From NCBI RefSeq assembly GCF_001311865.1, contig NZ_BBCD01000001.1:124001-188000 (forward strand): a stretch of 64,000 bases of DNA, given 5' to 3'. A model generated the notes under the pieces. The model worked only from the letters and a program-made list of their open reading frames with translations. It was not told the origin of the DNA and did no database searches. This stretch comes from Piscibacillus salipiscarius JCM 13188 (GTDB lineage Bacteria; Bacillota; Bacilli; Bacillales; Alkalibacillaceae). Position 1 is the stretch's first letter, and each line of letters starts with the position of its first letter. Below, in pieces: positions 53,886-64,000 of the stretch. The translations under genes and the position numbers were made by a program.

Positions 53886-53896
53886 ATATGTTCACC

Positions 53897-54283
53897 CTAA
53901 TTAATATCTATAATTTGCCCATCTTTAATGGTAATCGTTCTATTTCCAGCAACGGCCTCCCATTGGTCTCCAACCTCAACCTCAATCAACTCATCAACTT
54001 CTCCCTCGATTAACTCACTTCCATTTGGTATATGATCGAGTTGTCCAATCTGTTGTTCTAACCATTCAATTGATTGTTTTCGTTTGTTTTCTTCGACTGA
54101 AAATCGTTCCTCAACTTTTGAGGAATTGAATCGTTTTTGATAGGTTAATTTTTTCTTCTCAAATTGAAGTTGTTCTAACTCTTTTTTAGCCTGTCCTATT
54201 TTTTGATTAAATTTCTCTTTTATTAATTCTCGACTTTGATCAGTGATGACTTGTTTAACAGTTGTTTTTCTTAAAATCTTCAC
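53897..54283 (-). CDS. ylqD: YlqD family protein
   Basis: Intact 128-residue protein conserved in this position in Bacilli; function unknown. N-terminal half a helical coiled coil (REKFNQKIGQAKKELEQLQFEKKKLTYQ) and a small C-terminal beta part (DELIEVEVGDQWEAVAGNRTITIKDGQIIDI). No membrane segment. Lies 63 bases after an unexplained inverted repeat. Confidence 0.85.
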   Translation of the reverse strand: MKILRKTTVKQVITDQSRELIKEKFNQKIGQAKKELEQLQFEKKKLTYQKRFNSSKVEERFSVEENKRKQSIEWLEQQIGQLDHIPNGSELIEGEVDELIEVEVGDQWEAVAGNRTITIKDGQIIDIN

Positions 54284-54345
54284 AATAAATCACCTTCTAA
54301 TCTATAAATACACTGCTGGAGGACAGAGCTGTTCAACATCATTAT

Positions 54346-54396
54346 GCAGTTGAAATACATTTTGTCTTTAAATCAGTCAACGTGTATTTCAACTGC
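54346..54396. repeat. Perfect 14-bp inverted repeat before ylqD
   Basis: GCAGTTGAAATACA (54346-54359) and TGTATTTCAACTGC (54383-54396) pair perfectly across a 23-base loop. No T tract follows on the minus strand, so it is not an ordinary terminator. It is in the 155-base gap between khpA and ylqD, behind the khpA terminator. Confidence 0.65.
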
Positions 54397-54408
54397 AAAA
54401 TATTGATT

Positions 54409-54440
54409 GTAAAAATGGGAAAGGTTAGACCTCTCCCATT
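54409..54440 (-). terminator. Terminator after khpA
   Basis: On the minus strand AATGGGAGAGGT/ACCTTTCCCATT pairs over 12 positions around the loop CTA and is followed by TTTTT. It overlaps the end of khpA. Confidence 0.8.
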
Positions 54441-54664
54441 ACATAATATCAACAAATATTTTTATTAATATCTGAGCTTGCGGCATGAACGACTGTACGA
54501 ATTGCTTTGGCAATTCGACCGTTCTTACCGATTACTTTGCCCACATCATTCTCATTAACCGTTAAATGATAACGAATCTTTTCATCCGTTTCTTCAACGG
54601 TTACCTGAACTTCCTCAGGATAATCAACAAGTGGTTGGACAATCGTTTCAATTAAGGCTTTCAT
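54439..54664 (-). CDS. khpA: KH-domain RNA-binding protein KhpA (YlqC)
   Basis: Small KH protein that binds RNA with KhpB and affects cell division in other Bacillota. KH core ENDVGKVIGKNGRIAKAIRTVVHAASSD with the GKNG-type GXXG loop near residue 47. Directly read it is 71 residues ending KNIC; removal of one A in the run near 54464 gives an IFVDIM end like that of relatives. Between rpsP and ylqD. Confidence 0.9.
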
Positions 54665-54681
54665 GATATCACTAACCTTTA

Positions 54682-54951
54682 CTATTTAGCTTTTGATTCG
54701 TGAAACTTCGTCATGATGCCTTCTTTAGAGAATAGGTTACGAACTGTATCACTAGGCTTAGCACCTTTAGATAACCAATCTAACGCTTTATCTTCATCAA
54801 TTGAAACTGCTAGAGTTTCACTTAAAGGATTATATGTGCCAATCTGTTCAATAATGCGACCGTCACGTGGAGAACGTGAATCAGCAACTACTAAACGATA
54901 GTATGGTTTTCTTTTAGAACCCATTCTTTTCATACGGATTTTTACTGCCAT
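54682..54951 (-). CDS. rpsP: 30S ribosomal protein S16
   Basis: Intact 89-residue ribosomal protein: [49 protein letters not shown] upstream. Has its own promoter in the gap after ffh. Confidence 0.98.
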   Translation of the reverse strand: MAVKIRMKRMGSKRKPYYRLVVADSRSPRDGRIIEQIGTYNPLSETLAVSIDEDKALDWLSKGAKPSDTVRNLFSKEGIMTKFHESKAK

Positions 54952-54990
54952 TATTTACACCTCCATCAAATTTCCTTCTCACAAGAATAA

Positions 54991-55019
54991 ATTGTATCAG
55001 ATGTCCAAAAGTGTGTAAA
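54991..55019 (-). promoter_or_regulatory. Promoter of rpsP
   Basis: On the minus strand TTTACA, 17 bases, TACAAT, about 40 bases before rpsP in the ffh-rpsP gap. Confidence 0.72.
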
Positions 55020-55030
55020 GTATTTTTCCA

Positions 55031-56374
55031 TTACATAAAAGGAAAATTCATTCCACCTTTTTTCTTACCCTTCTTACCGCCCATCATTTGCTTCATCATT
55101 TTCTTCATTTCATCAAATTGTTTTAATAGACGGTTCACTTGAGAAACCGACGTACCAGACCCTTTTGCTATACGTTTTTTACGGCTAGCATTAATGACGT
55201 TAGGATCGACTCTTTCTTCTTTCGTCATAGACTGGATGATTGCTTCGACGTGGTCGATTTGTTTTTCATCCAGTTGCATGTTTTTCATGCCTTTCATTTT
55301 ATTAGCTCCAGGCATCATATTGATGAGTTCATCTAATGGTCCCATGTTACGCACTTGCGCCATTTGTTCAAGGAAATCTTCAAACGTGAAGGACATATCC
55401 TTCATTTTCTTTTCCATCTCTTTGGCTTTCTTTTCATCAACTTCTGTTTCGGCTTTTTCAATTAAACTTAGAACGTCCCCCATTCCAAGAATTCTTGATG
55501 CCATTCGGTCAGGGTGGAAGGCTTCTAATTGATCTAATTTTTCACCCATACCAGCAAACTTAATTGGTTTACCTGTCACAGCTCTAATAGAAAGTGCTGC
55601 ACCACCACGAGTATCACCATCAAGCTTTGTTAAAACAACTCCAGAAATGTCTAGTTGTTCATCAAAACTTTCAGCAACATTAACAGCATCTTGACCTGTC
55701 ATCGAATCAACTACTAGGAAAATTTCATCTGGCTTGACGGCATCTTTAATATTATGGAGTTCATCCATTAGTCCTTCATCCACATGCAAACGACCAGCCG
55801 TATCGATTAATACATAATCTTTATGTTGTTCTTTAGCTTCTTCAATAGCTTCTTTTGCAATATCAACAGGATCTGCCTCTGTACCTTTTGAGAATACTGG
55901 CATATCAAGCTGCTTACCTAACGTTTCTAACTGGTTGATGGCTGCTGGTCTATAAATATCAGCAGCTACTAACATTGGATTACGGTTATATTTTTTTCTT
56001 AAATGATTGGCTAGCTTACCGGTTGTTGTCGTCTTACCTGCACCTTGAAGACCAACCATCATAATAACAGTTGGCGGCTTGTTAGCTACGGCAATTTTAC
56101 TTTGTTCTCCGCCCATCAAGTCAGTTAATTCTTCTTTAACAACTTTAATAACTTGTTGTCCAGGGTTTAATCCTTCTAATACGTCTTGACCTATTGCACG
56201 TTCTTTAATTCGTTTAATTAGATCTTTAACGACCTTAAAGTTAACATCGGCTTCTAGTAAAGCTAGTCGAACTTCACGTGTCATTTCTTTGACATCTTGT
56301 TCGGTTACTTTACCTTTACCGGTAATTTTCTTAATCGTACCTTGTAATCGGTCGGCTAATCCTTCAAATGCCAT
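55031..56374 (-). CDS. ffh: Signal recognition particle protein Ffh
   Basis: SRP54 GTPase that targets membrane proteins with the SRP RNA. Intact, 447 residues. N domain, G1 VGLQGAGKTTTTGKLA near 105, AADIYRPAAINQL, G3 DTAGRLHVDE, G4 TKLDGDTRGGAALS, and a methionine-rich M domain with RIAKGSGTSVSQVNRLLKQF and GGKKGKKKGG tail. Follows ylxM by 12 bases. Confidence 0.98.
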   Translation of the reverse strand: MAFEGLADRLQGTIKKITGKGKVTEQDVKEMTREVRLALLEADVNFKVVKDLIKRIKERAIGQDVLEGLNPGQQVIKVVKEELTDLMGGEQSKIAVANKPPTVIMMVGLQGAGKTTTTGKLANHLRKKYNRNPMLVAADIYRPAAINQLETLGKQLDMPVFSKGTEADPVDIAKEAIEEAKEQHKDYVLIDTAGRLHVDEGLMDELHNIKDAVKPDEIFLVVDSMTGQDAVNVAESFDEQLDISGVVLTKLDGDTRGGAALSIRAVTGKPIKFAGMGEKLDQLEAFHPDRMASRILGMGDVLSLIEKAETEVDEKKAKEMEKKMKDMSFTFEDFLEQMAQVRNMGPLDELINMMPGANKMKGMKNMQLDEKQIDHVEAIIQSMTKEERVDPNVINASRKKRIAKGSGTSVSQVNRLLKQFDEMKKMMKQMMGGKKGKKKGGMNFPFM

Positions 56375-56386
56375 TTGACCGTCCTC

Positions 56387-56713
56387 CTAATCTAGGTTTT
56401 CCAATTCCTCTATCAACGATTTAACTTGATCTAGATTTTGTTGAGATAAAGACTCTTTCATCTCAATTAACAATCGATTTCGCTGTTCAAATCGTTTATA
56501 CAGGCCTAGCTTTTCTTCATATTCTTCAAGCATTGCCTCTGTACGTTTAATATTATCATAAACTGCTTGTCTACTAACATCATAAGTCTCCGAAATTTCT
56601 CCAAGGGAATAATCTTCCAGATAGTATAATTCCATATAACTCTTCTGTTTGGGAGTTAATAATTCTTGGTAGAAATCAAACAAATAGTTTACGCGAGTTG
56701 TCTTTTCTAACAC
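56387..56713 (-). CDS. ylxM: SRP-associated HTH protein YlxM
   Basis: Helix-turn-helix protein that modulates Ffh GTPase in streptococci. 108 residues with the [37 protein letters not shown]. Start chosen at GTG 56713 ([19 protein letters not shown], as in relatives) because AGGAGG lies 6 bases upstream; the ATG at 56728 would use part of that site as codons. Between ftsY and ffh. Confidence 0.92.
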   Translation of the reverse strand: MLEKTTRVNYLFDFYQELLTPKQKSYMELYYLEDYSLGEISETYDVSRQAVYDNIKRTEAMLEEYEEKLGLYKRFEQRNRLLIEMKESLSQQNLDQVKSLIEELENLD

Positions 56714-56728
56714 AAGCAGCCTCCTCAT

Positions 56729-57723
56729 CTATTTTTCGGATTCATCAGTGATTAAATCGCCAAATAACCCATATACAAATTGGTGCGCATCAAATGGTTG
56801 TAAATCTTCCATTCTTTCTCCTAAACCAACGTATTTAACCGGAATATCCAGTTCCTTCCGAATGGCCAAAACAATCCCACCTCGAGCAGTACCATCTAGC
56901 TTTGTTAATACAATGCCTGATACATCGGTTGCTTCTTTAAATGTTTTAGCCTGACTTAATGCGTTTTGCCCTGTAGTAGCATCTAATACTAAAAGTGTTT
57001 CATGTGGTGCTCCATCAATTTCTCTAGATATAACTTTTTTAACTTTAGCAAGCTCGTTCATAAGGTTAACTTTATTTTGAAGGCGCCCAGCTGTATCACA
57101 GATTAGGACGTCAGCACCGCGAGACTTAGCTGCCTGAATACCGTCATAAATAACAGCAGCAGGATCACTACCTTCACTGTGTTTAATAACGTCAACACCT
57201 GTTCGTTCGCCCCACACATCAAGCTGATCAATCGCGCCTGCTCTAAATGTATCACCAGCTGCTAATAAAACCGATTTGCCTTCTTCTTTCAATTGATGAG
57301 CTAATTTGCCAATGGTAGTCGTTTTACCAACACCATTTACACCAACGGTAGAATCACCGAAAGACCATCTTCGTTTAAATTCAGCTCTTCAATGGATGAA
57401 TCCTCACCATCATAATATATTTCAACTAGCTTTTCAGAGATGACCTCTTTTACTTCTTCTGTATCTTGGATGTTACGGCGCTTAACTTCCATCTCAAGTT
57501 CTTCAATCAATTCCATTACTGTAGTTACACCAACGTCAGCTGATATTAAAATCTCTTCTAGCTCTTCGAAAAATTCTTCATCAACTTTACGATAGCGTGC
57601 AACTAAGTCATTCACTTTAGATGTGAACGAATCTCTTGTTTTAGACATTCCATCTTTAAATTTATCTGTGACTTGTTCTGTTTGGTTGTTGATTTTGTCC
57701 TTGAGTTTCTTAAAAAATCCCAT
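56729..57723 (-). CDS. ftsY: SRP receptor FtsY
   Basis: Membrane-associated GTPase receptor of SRP. N-terminal charged helix [24 protein letters not shown] domain, then G1 [15 protein letters not shown] (after a lost A near 57355), [35 protein letters not shown] and [14 protein letters not shown]. Only the P-loop stretch 57293-57355 is out of frame. About 331 residues. Confidence 0.95.
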
Positions 57724-57744
57724 ACTCGTCTTCCTTTCGTTTCC

Positions 57745-60700
57745 TTAGTTTAACACCATTTCCTCTGTTTCTTCTAATTTAACAGATACAAGCTTCGATA
57801 CGCCTGATTCTTGCATCGTGATTCCATATAGAACATCAGCGTTTTTCCATCGTACCTTTTCTATGAGTAATGACAATAAATTGTGTTTGCTTAGAAAACT
57901 CTTTTAAATATTTTCCAAAACGCATGACATTTGCTTCGTCAAGGGCTGCTTCAACTTCATCAAGCACACAAAATGGTACAGGTCTAACTCTTAAGATCGC
58001 AAACAATAAAGCGATTGCTGTTAAGGCTCTCTCTCCACCTGAAAGAAGGCTTAAATTCTGAAGCTTTTTACCAGGTGGTTGTGCAATTATATCGACACCT
58101 GTTTCAAGTAAATCATCTGGATTGGTAAGCTTTAATTCAGCATGACCTCCGCCAAATAGCTCTTTAAATACAATTGAGAATTGATCTTGAATTTGACCAA
58201 AGGTAGTACTGAACTTGCGAATCATCTCTTCATCCATCTCTTGAATGATTGAGTGTAGCGTATCTTTTGCTTCTAAAAGATCTTGTTGCTGTTCAGTTAA
58301 AAATTCATAACGTTCTTGAATACGTTCATATTCGTCAATAGAACCTAGATTGACAGTCCCAAGTTCATCAATTGAGCGTTTAATGAGTTTAACTTTTTCT
58401 CTTGTTTCATCAATCTCTTCTGTAAGTCCAAAGTCTTTTTTGGCTTTCTCAAACGTCAACATATATTCTTCTCTTAAATGATTCAAACGATTTTCTAAAT
58501 CCACATCTAGTCTGTTTGCTTTTACTTCAAGCTGCTGCATATGACTATTTCGTTGCTGATATTGTCTGTTCCGCTCTTTTAGTTCTCTTTCTAAATCATC
58601 CCTAGAATGAGTTAAATTTTGACGTTCACCTCGTGACTGTTCTAGTTGGTCGTTGATTTGAACTAATTGAGTTCTAGCTTCTTTTACTTGATCAGTCAAC
58701 CCATCAACTGTCTGAGCATTTTGATGTGACTCTTCTAAGCCTTTTAGTTCCTCTTGATATTGTTTGTTTACCTTACGAGCTTCATTTAATTGCTCTTGAA
58801 TTTGGTTAAGACGTTCTTTTTGATTTCTAACTTCACTTTCTTGTTCCGCTAAACGGATTTGCATATGATTTAATCTTTCTTTATGTTTCTCAACATTTTG
58901 CTTTAAAATCGGATTGATTGGATGATAAATGGTCAATGTCACCACGTAATGACTCAGATTGCTCTTCTTGAGATTGTAGCTTATCTTTAATATTAGATAA
59001 CTCTTTTCCTAAAGTATTCATCTCTTCTTCATGCTGACTATTTTCCTGATCATAAACAGACAGTTGATCATTGATATTGGAAAGCCTTGCTTGGAGTGCT
59101 TGATAGCCTTCTTTCACCATCTGATATTGATTATATAACTCATCTTTATCTAATTGATGTTGTTGTAAATCTTCTTGAACTTGTTTCAAACGCTTCTTCT
59201 TATCACTTAATTGACGTTCAAAATCTAAACTTTTATTTTCAAAGTCTTTAAGCTTTGTCTGAACTTCTTCTAACTCTCGGTCACGTGTGAATAAAGAAGT
59301 TTGATTTGACCGCTTCTTAGCCCCACCACTCATGGAACCACCTGGATTAACAACGTCACCCTCTAACGTCACAATCCTGTAACGATGGTTGGTTGCGCTA
59401 GCCAGTTCATTTGCGTCTTTAAGAGTATTAGAAATGAGAACATTTCCTATTAAATTTTTAATGATTGGTTCATAGGTTGAATCGTATTCAACAAGCTCAC
59501 TACCAACTCCAACAAAACCACTATGATTTTGAATTTGATCAACTAGTCTTGGATCAATATGACGTGGTCTAATCGTTGAAATTGGTAATAATGTCGCACG
59601 CCCACTATTTGTTTTCTTAAGCCACTTAATGGCTTCCCTTGCTTCATGGTCTTTTCCAACCACAATATGCTGTGCCTGTCCACCTAAAGCCGTTTCCATT
59701 GCAGTGACATACTCATTGGGTATATCTATTAGCTGAGCAACTGCGCCATGAATGCCATTTAGATTCCCTTTTTCCTTAGCTTGTAAAATTGATTTAACTC
59801 CATGAAAAAACCACTATAAGACTCTTTCATATCCTCTAGCATGTCTTTCTTAGAACGTAATTGTTCAATAATGCGGTAACCCTTATAAAGCTTTTCTTCA
59901 TCTTGTCTTATCTCTTCTGATAAGTTTTGGTTCAGGTCTTGGCATTCATTTAACTTTTGATTTAAGACATTTAATTGTTCTTCAAGGGCTACCTTTTCCT
60001 TAGCTTGAGCTGATTGATCATCATCTAAAGAATTACGTTCTTCTATAAGTTTCTCAAAACGTTCATCTAACGTTGTTTACGAGCTTTAGATTGTTCAATT
60101 TGTTTTTCGATTGAGGCTTTTTCATTACGATTTGCAGCTTGTTCGTTAAGCAATTCAATGTATTCAGCTTTCATTGATTCAATTTGATCTTCAATATCGA
60201 CGCCTGAGTTCGCAATTTCATTATTTATTTCACTAATTGTTTTCTTAGTTTCATCACGCTGAGACTTTAATGATTTTAGTTTCATATCTTGATCTTCGTA
60301 GTCGAGTTCAAATTGATCAATTTGATCTTGGCTTTCCTTAATATCTTGTTCAAGTTTTTCTTTACTTTCATCATAATGTTTTAGACGTTCAACAAGTAAG
60401 TTTTTCTGACCATCTAGTTGTTCGATTTGCTGAGTCAATGTTAGTTTTTGATCTTGAAGTCCTTCTATTTTTGATCTAACTCTTGAATCTGTTGTCCAAT
60501 TTCTTCAACTTTAGACTCATCTGCTTGAATAGAAGTCTTCTCTTCCATCAACTGTTCTTTTAGCGTATCAATTTCTTGAAGTAAATGACCCCATTCAGAG
60601 TGAATATTTTCAATCTCTGTTACAATTAGGCTGACTTCGTGCTGTTCTAACTCATCTTTTTTCTCTAAATATTCTTTTGCAACGGCTGCTTGTTCTTTGA

Positions 60701-61312
60701 GCGGCTCTAATTGCCCTTCAATCTCATGAATAATATCTTCAACACGATCTAAATTATCTTCGGTTTCAGTTAATTTCTTAACTGCTTTATTTTTACGCTG
60801 TTTATATTTAAGCACACCTGCAGCTTCTTCAAATATAGAACGTCGCTCTTCAGACTTTGAACTTAAAATCTCTTCAACTTTACCTTGGCTAATAATTGAA
60901 AAGGCTTCTTTACCTAGGCCTGAGTCCATAAAGAGCTCTACGATATCTTTAAGCCTGCATGGCTGTTTATTAATTAAATATTCGCTTTCCCCAGAACGAT
61001 ATACTCGTCTTGTAACGGCTACTTCTTCATAATCGATTGGGAGTCTTTGATCTTTATTATCTAAAGTTAACGTTACTTCAGCTACATTTAACGCTCGTCT
61101 AGTGTCACTACCGGCAAAATAATGTCTTCCATTTTTGCCCCGCGTAGTGATTTCGCCGATTGTTCACCTAACACCCAGCGTATAGCATCTGTAACATTTG
61201 ATTTTCCGCTTCCATTTGGCCCAACCACTGCTGTAACGCCCGGAACAAAGTCAACCGTTATACGTTCAGCAAATGACTTAAAGCCAACTGATTCTAATTT
61301 TTTCAAAAACAT
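57745..61312 (-). CDS. smc: Chromosome partition protein SMC
   Basis: Condensin ATPase that compacts and segregates the chromosome. About 1189 residues, the family length. Walker [31 protein letters not shown] at the N-terminus, coiled coil, hinge ([29 protein letters not shown]), second coil, then signature [17 protein letters not shown] and Walker [24 protein letters not shown]. Slips near 61095, 60945, 60470, 60075, 59810, 59700, 58925 and 57850 leave it in seven or more pieces. ATG at 61312 follows AGGTG. Confidence 0.95.
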
Positions 61313-61345
61313 ATGTAAACACCTACTCAATTTTGCGTTCTAACC

Positions 61346-61374
61346 TTAACAACTGAACTTTTTTATTTTATCAT
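61346..61374 (+). promoter_or_regulatory. Promoter of the plus-strand UPF0435 gene
   Basis: TTAACA, 17 bases, TATCAT, about 50 bases before the start. It lies in the 111-base divergent gap with smc. Confidence 0.6.
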
Positions 61375-61423
61375 AAAATAAGTGGTTTCAGAAGGTAGCG
61401 ATAAAATCTAAGGAGTGAATGAA

Positions 61424-61645
61424 ATGAATTTAAACGAAGCAACTGAGGAAAATTTGAAATATATCATTGAAGATCTTTCTAAAAAGCTTCAAGTATTAAA
61501 TCCAACGATCATGGATTCTGATAACTTTAGCTTGAAGGATTACGATGAGATCAAACAATTGTATGATATGGTTAAAAGCAAAGATCAAGTGAGTGTGCCT
61601 GAAATTCATGCGATTATTGATGAATTAAAAAGGCTCAGACAATAA
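61424..61645 (+). CDS. UPF0435 (YfkK-like) small protein
   Basis: The only plus-strand gene in the window: 73 residues, MNLNEATEENLKYIIEDLSKKLQVLNPTIMDSDNF, then YDEIKQLYDMVKSKDQVSVPEIHAIIDELKRLR. It looks like the DUF1128/UPF0435 family, predicted helical and soluble with no known function. ATG at 61424 has GGAG 8 bases upstream. Own promoter and terminator; it separates rnc from smc, which are adjacent in B. subtilis, where the family member yfkK lies elsewhere. Confidence 0.85.
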   Translation: MNLNEATEENLKYIIEDLSKKLQVLNPTIMDSDNFSLKDYDEIKQLYDMVKSKDQVSVPEIHAIIDELKRLRQ

Positions 61646-61656
61646 TTAAAGCACAC

Positions 61657-61698
61657 AAAAATCCGTACAAGATTAAATTTAATCATTGTACGGATTTT
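61657..61698. terminator. Bidirectional terminator between UPF0435 gene and rnc
   Basis: AAAATCCGTACAA/TTGTACGGATTTT pairs over 13 positions around the inner palindrome GATTAAATTTAATC. A and T flanks on both sides suit termination of the convergent transcripts. Confidence 0.85.
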
Positions 61699-61705
61699 GC
61701 ATTAG

Positions 61706-62377
61706 TTACATGCCTTTTAATGCTTTTTGAGCAGCCTCTTGTTCAGCTTCTTTTTAGTGCGTCCAGTTCCTTTGCCTTTCTTCTCACTACCCACAAATAC
61801 ATCAGCTACAAACTTCTGTTATGAGCAGGGCCAATTTCATCTACAATTTTATACTGAACCTGCTTACCGTCTTGTTGAACTAATTCCTGCAATTGTGTCT
61901 TGTAATCCATCGCATGTGAAAAAGCACCTGGTTCAATTTTTGGATACATAAAGTCACTTAAGAACGTAATGACTTGATCAAATCCTTGGTCTAAATAAAT
62001 AGCACCAATTAATGCCTCATAAGCGTCAGCGAGTAAAGAAGGCCTTTCACGACCTCCTGATTTTTCCTCCCCTTTACCAAGTAGAAGAAATTCGTTAAGA
62101 TTAAGATCTTTTGCAAATTTTTCAAGTGAAGGCTCACATACTATATTGGCTCTAAATTTTGTTAATTCTCCTTCACTCATATGTTTATACTCACGATACA
62201 GGTATTGAGACACTGCTAATTCAAGCACCGCATCACCCAAAAACTCTAAGCGCTCATTGTCTTCTAACTGCTGTTCACGGTGCTCATTCACATACGATGT
62301 ATGCATGAAGGCTTGTTTTAGTAAATCTTCATTTTGAATTGAATGTTAATGTCTTTTTGTAATTGTTTAAAGTTCAT
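61706..62377 (-). CDS. rnc: Ribonuclease III
   Basis: Double-stranded RNA endonuclease for rRNA and mRNA processing. Catalytic signature [55 protein letters not shown], and C-terminal dsRBD ending [18 protein letters not shown]. Slips near 62345, 61820 and 61756. About 224 residues, shorter than B. subtilis at both ends. ATG at 62377 has GGGTGG. Convergent with the UPF0435 gene. Confidence 0.94.
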
Positions 62378-62404
62378 ATTTTTCCACCCGTTTAAAGAAG
62401 ATGA

Positions 62405-62422
62405 GGATGGCGAGTGCCATCC
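62405..62422 (-). terminator. Hairpin after acpP
   Basis: GGATGGC/GCCATCC with a 4-base loop between acpP and rnc; followed by TCATCTTCTTT on the minus strand, so a moderate terminator. Confidence 0.55.
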
Positions 62423-62435
62423 CCTATAAATTTAT

Positions 62436-62669
62436 TTATTGGTTGCTGTTTATGTAATTAACAGCATCACCAACTGTTTGAATTTTTTCAGCATCCTCAT
62501 CAGAGATTTCCATGTCGAATTCATCCTCTAATTCCATTACTAATTCTACAACATCTAATGAGTCCGCTTCTAAGTCATCTTTAAATGAAGCTTCCATAGT
62601 AACTTTAGCCTCATCAACATCTAAACGTTCAACGATAATTTCTTTAACTTTATCAAATACATCTGCCAT
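62436..62669 (-). CDS. acpP: Acyl carrier protein
   Basis: Carries growing fatty acyl chains on a phosphopantetheine. Intact, 77 residues, [18 protein letters not shown]; prosthetic-group Ser in [26 protein letters not shown] precedes the ATG at 62669; an ATG three codons upstream is unlikely. Between fabG and rnc as in Bacillus. Confidence 0.98.
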   Translation of the reverse strand: MADVFDKVKEIIVERLDVDEAKVTMEASFKDDLEADSLDVVELVMELEDEFDMEISDEDAEKIQTVGDAVNYINSNQ

Positions 62670-62711
62670 CGATCTCACCTCCCTTCAAAGTTATTAACAA
62701 AACTATAAATG

Positions 62712-63451
62712 TTACATAACCATTCCACCATCAACATGAATGGTTTGACCTGTAATATAATCTGAATCCTCTGAAGCTAGAAAACGCACGACTCTAGCAA
62801 CATCTTCAGGTTCACCTAAGCGGTTTAATGGAATCATGTCATGCATGCCTTGTTTCGCTTCATCTGATAATGCGTCCGTCATATCTGTAGTAATAAATCC
62901 TGGAGCAACAGCATTTACATTGATGTTTCTTGCTGCTAATTCTTTAGCCACAGACTTAGTCATTCCAATTACCCCAGCTTTGGCTGCAACATAATTGGTC
63001 TGACCAGGATTTCCCGTAACACCAACTACTGATGCTACATTTACGATTTTACCACCACGTTGTTTCATCATTGGCCTTGTGACTGCTTTAACGCAGTTAA
63101 AAACACCTTTTAAATTTGTGTCAATAACATCGTCAAACTCGTCCTCTTTCATTCTCATTAGAAGATTATCACGAGTAATTCCTGCGTTATTCACTAGGAT
63201 ATCTATTGAACCAAATTCATCCGTTGTTGTCTTAACAAGTTGTTTAACCTCATCAGGGCTTGCGACATTGGCTTGAACAGCTACCGCTTCTTGGCCTAAT
63301 TGTTTAATCTCTTGAGCAACAGCTTCAGCGCGTTCTTGACTACCCGCATAATTACAACAACATTAGCTCCTTTACTAGCTAATTCTAACGCAATCGCTTT
63401 GCCAATTCCTCGTGAAGCACCTGTTACTAAAGCTACTTTCCCATCTAACAT
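62712..63451 (-). CDS. fabG: 3-oxoacyl-ACP reductase
   Basis: First reduction in fatty-acid elongation, NADPH-dependent [28 protein letters not shown] cofactor motif, [14 protein letters not shown], catalytic Ser in [11 protein letters not shown], YxxxK in YVAAKAGV and C-terminal [14 protein letters not shown] lost A near 63348 ([16 protein letters not shown]) splits it. About 246 residues. Five bases after fabD. Confidence 0.96.
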
Positions 63452-63455
63452 AACA

Positions 63456-64000
63456 TTATTCCTCCTTTAACCAGCTTTTAAAACCTTCTAAAGCCTCGAC
63501 TTCATTTAATGTGAAGATTTTAGCACGTCTATGGACTTTCTTGACTAAACCAGATAAGACTTTACCATTTCCAATTTCAACGAAAGCATCCACTTCAGCT
63601 TCCAACATATTTTCAATTGTTTGAGTGAATTGGACTGGTGAATAAAGTTGTTTAACTAGTAACGTCTCAATATCATTTGAATCCTGCACTGCACTTGCTG
63701 TGACATTAGCATAGACAGGAACCTCAGCTTTTTTAATGTTTACTTGTTTTAATTCTTCTTTAAAATCCTCACTTGCAGGTTTCATAAGCTCTGAATGGAA
63801 TGGACCACTCACATTTAACGGTAAGACTCTTTTTGCGCCTCGTTCTTTCAGTTTTTCAGAAGCTTTTTCGACTCCTGCTACGGTGCCTGAGATCACAATT
63901 TGACCAGGACAGTTATAGTTTGCAACATTTACAGTATCACCTTGATTAGTCACTTCTTCTGTTACTTCATCTATTATTTCTGAATCAACCCCAAGTACCG
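63456..64000 (-). CDS. fabD: Malonyl-CoA:ACP transacylase, C-terminal part
   Basis: Loads malonyl groups onto ACP. The last 180 residues are in the window and the N-terminus lies beyond the right edge. Seen: [39 protein letters not shown] with the active-site His, and [17 protein letters not shown]. Stop is next to the fabG ATG. Confidence 0.95.
   Translation of the reverse strand, partial: VLGVDSEIIDEVTEEVTNQGDTVNVANYNCPGQIVISGTVAGVEKASEKLKERGAKRVLPLNVSGPFHSELMKPASEDFKEELKQVNIKKAEVPVYANVTASAVQDSNDIETLLVKQLYSPVQFTQTIENMLEAEVDAFVEIGNGKVLSGLVKKVHRRAKIFTLNEVEALEGFKSWLKEE

Noticed and set aside
55194-55532. 112-residue open frame on the plus strand
   Set aside because: Antisense to the intact ffh gene; serine- and isoleucine-rich shadow without supporting signals.
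58890-60929. Separate coiled-coil proteins between ftsY and the UPF0435 gene
   Set aside because: They are the arms and hinge of a single SMC protein split by slips; the order of Walker A, hinge, signature and Walker B is complete.

Overview
The window is an A+T-rich chromosomal segment from a Bacillota member of the Bacillaceae. Gene order follows the Bacillus subtilis core from fabD down to polC almost exactly, and the protein sequences look like those of the halotolerant Bacillaceae; that finer placement is my inference. All genes lie on the minus strand except one small UPF0435 gene at 61424-61645, so transcription runs from high to low coordinates.

In the direction of transcription the blocks are: fatty-acid synthesis and RNA/chromosome genes (fabD end, fabG, acpP, rnc, the plus-strand UPF0435 gene, smc); the SRP/ribosome-maturation group (ftsY, ylxM, ffh, rpsP, khpA, ylqD, rimM, trmD, rplS); rbgA, rnhB, the little-studied ylqG-ylqH pair, sucC-sucD, dprA and topA; the xerC-hslV-hslU-codY operon; a complete fla/che operon of about 34 genes (flgB to swrB), holding the flagellar basal body, type III export apparatus, hook, switch, chemotaxis signalling, FlhF/FlhG and sigma-D, plus fapA; then the translation and envelope block rpsB, tsf, pyrH, frr, uppS, cdsA, dxr, rseP, proS and the 5' part of polC.

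Two thirds of the protein genes, nearly all of them conserved or essential, are split by one-base gains or losses, mostly in short homopolymer runs. On reading through the slips the protein continues in another frame and the total length matches the family. I read these as uncorrected sequencing errors and annotate each gene as one full-span CDS, giving the approximate slip positions.

Regulatory sequence is fairly legible: sigma-A-like promoters before rpsB, rplS, rpsP, topA, xerC and the UPF0435 gene; a sigma-D-like promoter with a CodY-like box in front of flgB, directly downstream of codY; several strong intrinsic terminators; and structured leaders at rpsB and rplS. Items deserving a second look are the ylqG-ylqH pair (YlqH resembles a free-standing cleaved FlhB C-terminal fragment), the absence of trmFO between topA and xerC, a G+C-rich 113-base hairpin element after rbgA, two interleaved hairpins before the hook gene, the terminators inside the rpsB-tsf-pyrH block, and the opposite-strand gene breaking the rnc-smc junction. 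No CRISPR array, prophage, insertion sequence, tRNA or rRNA gene was seen.
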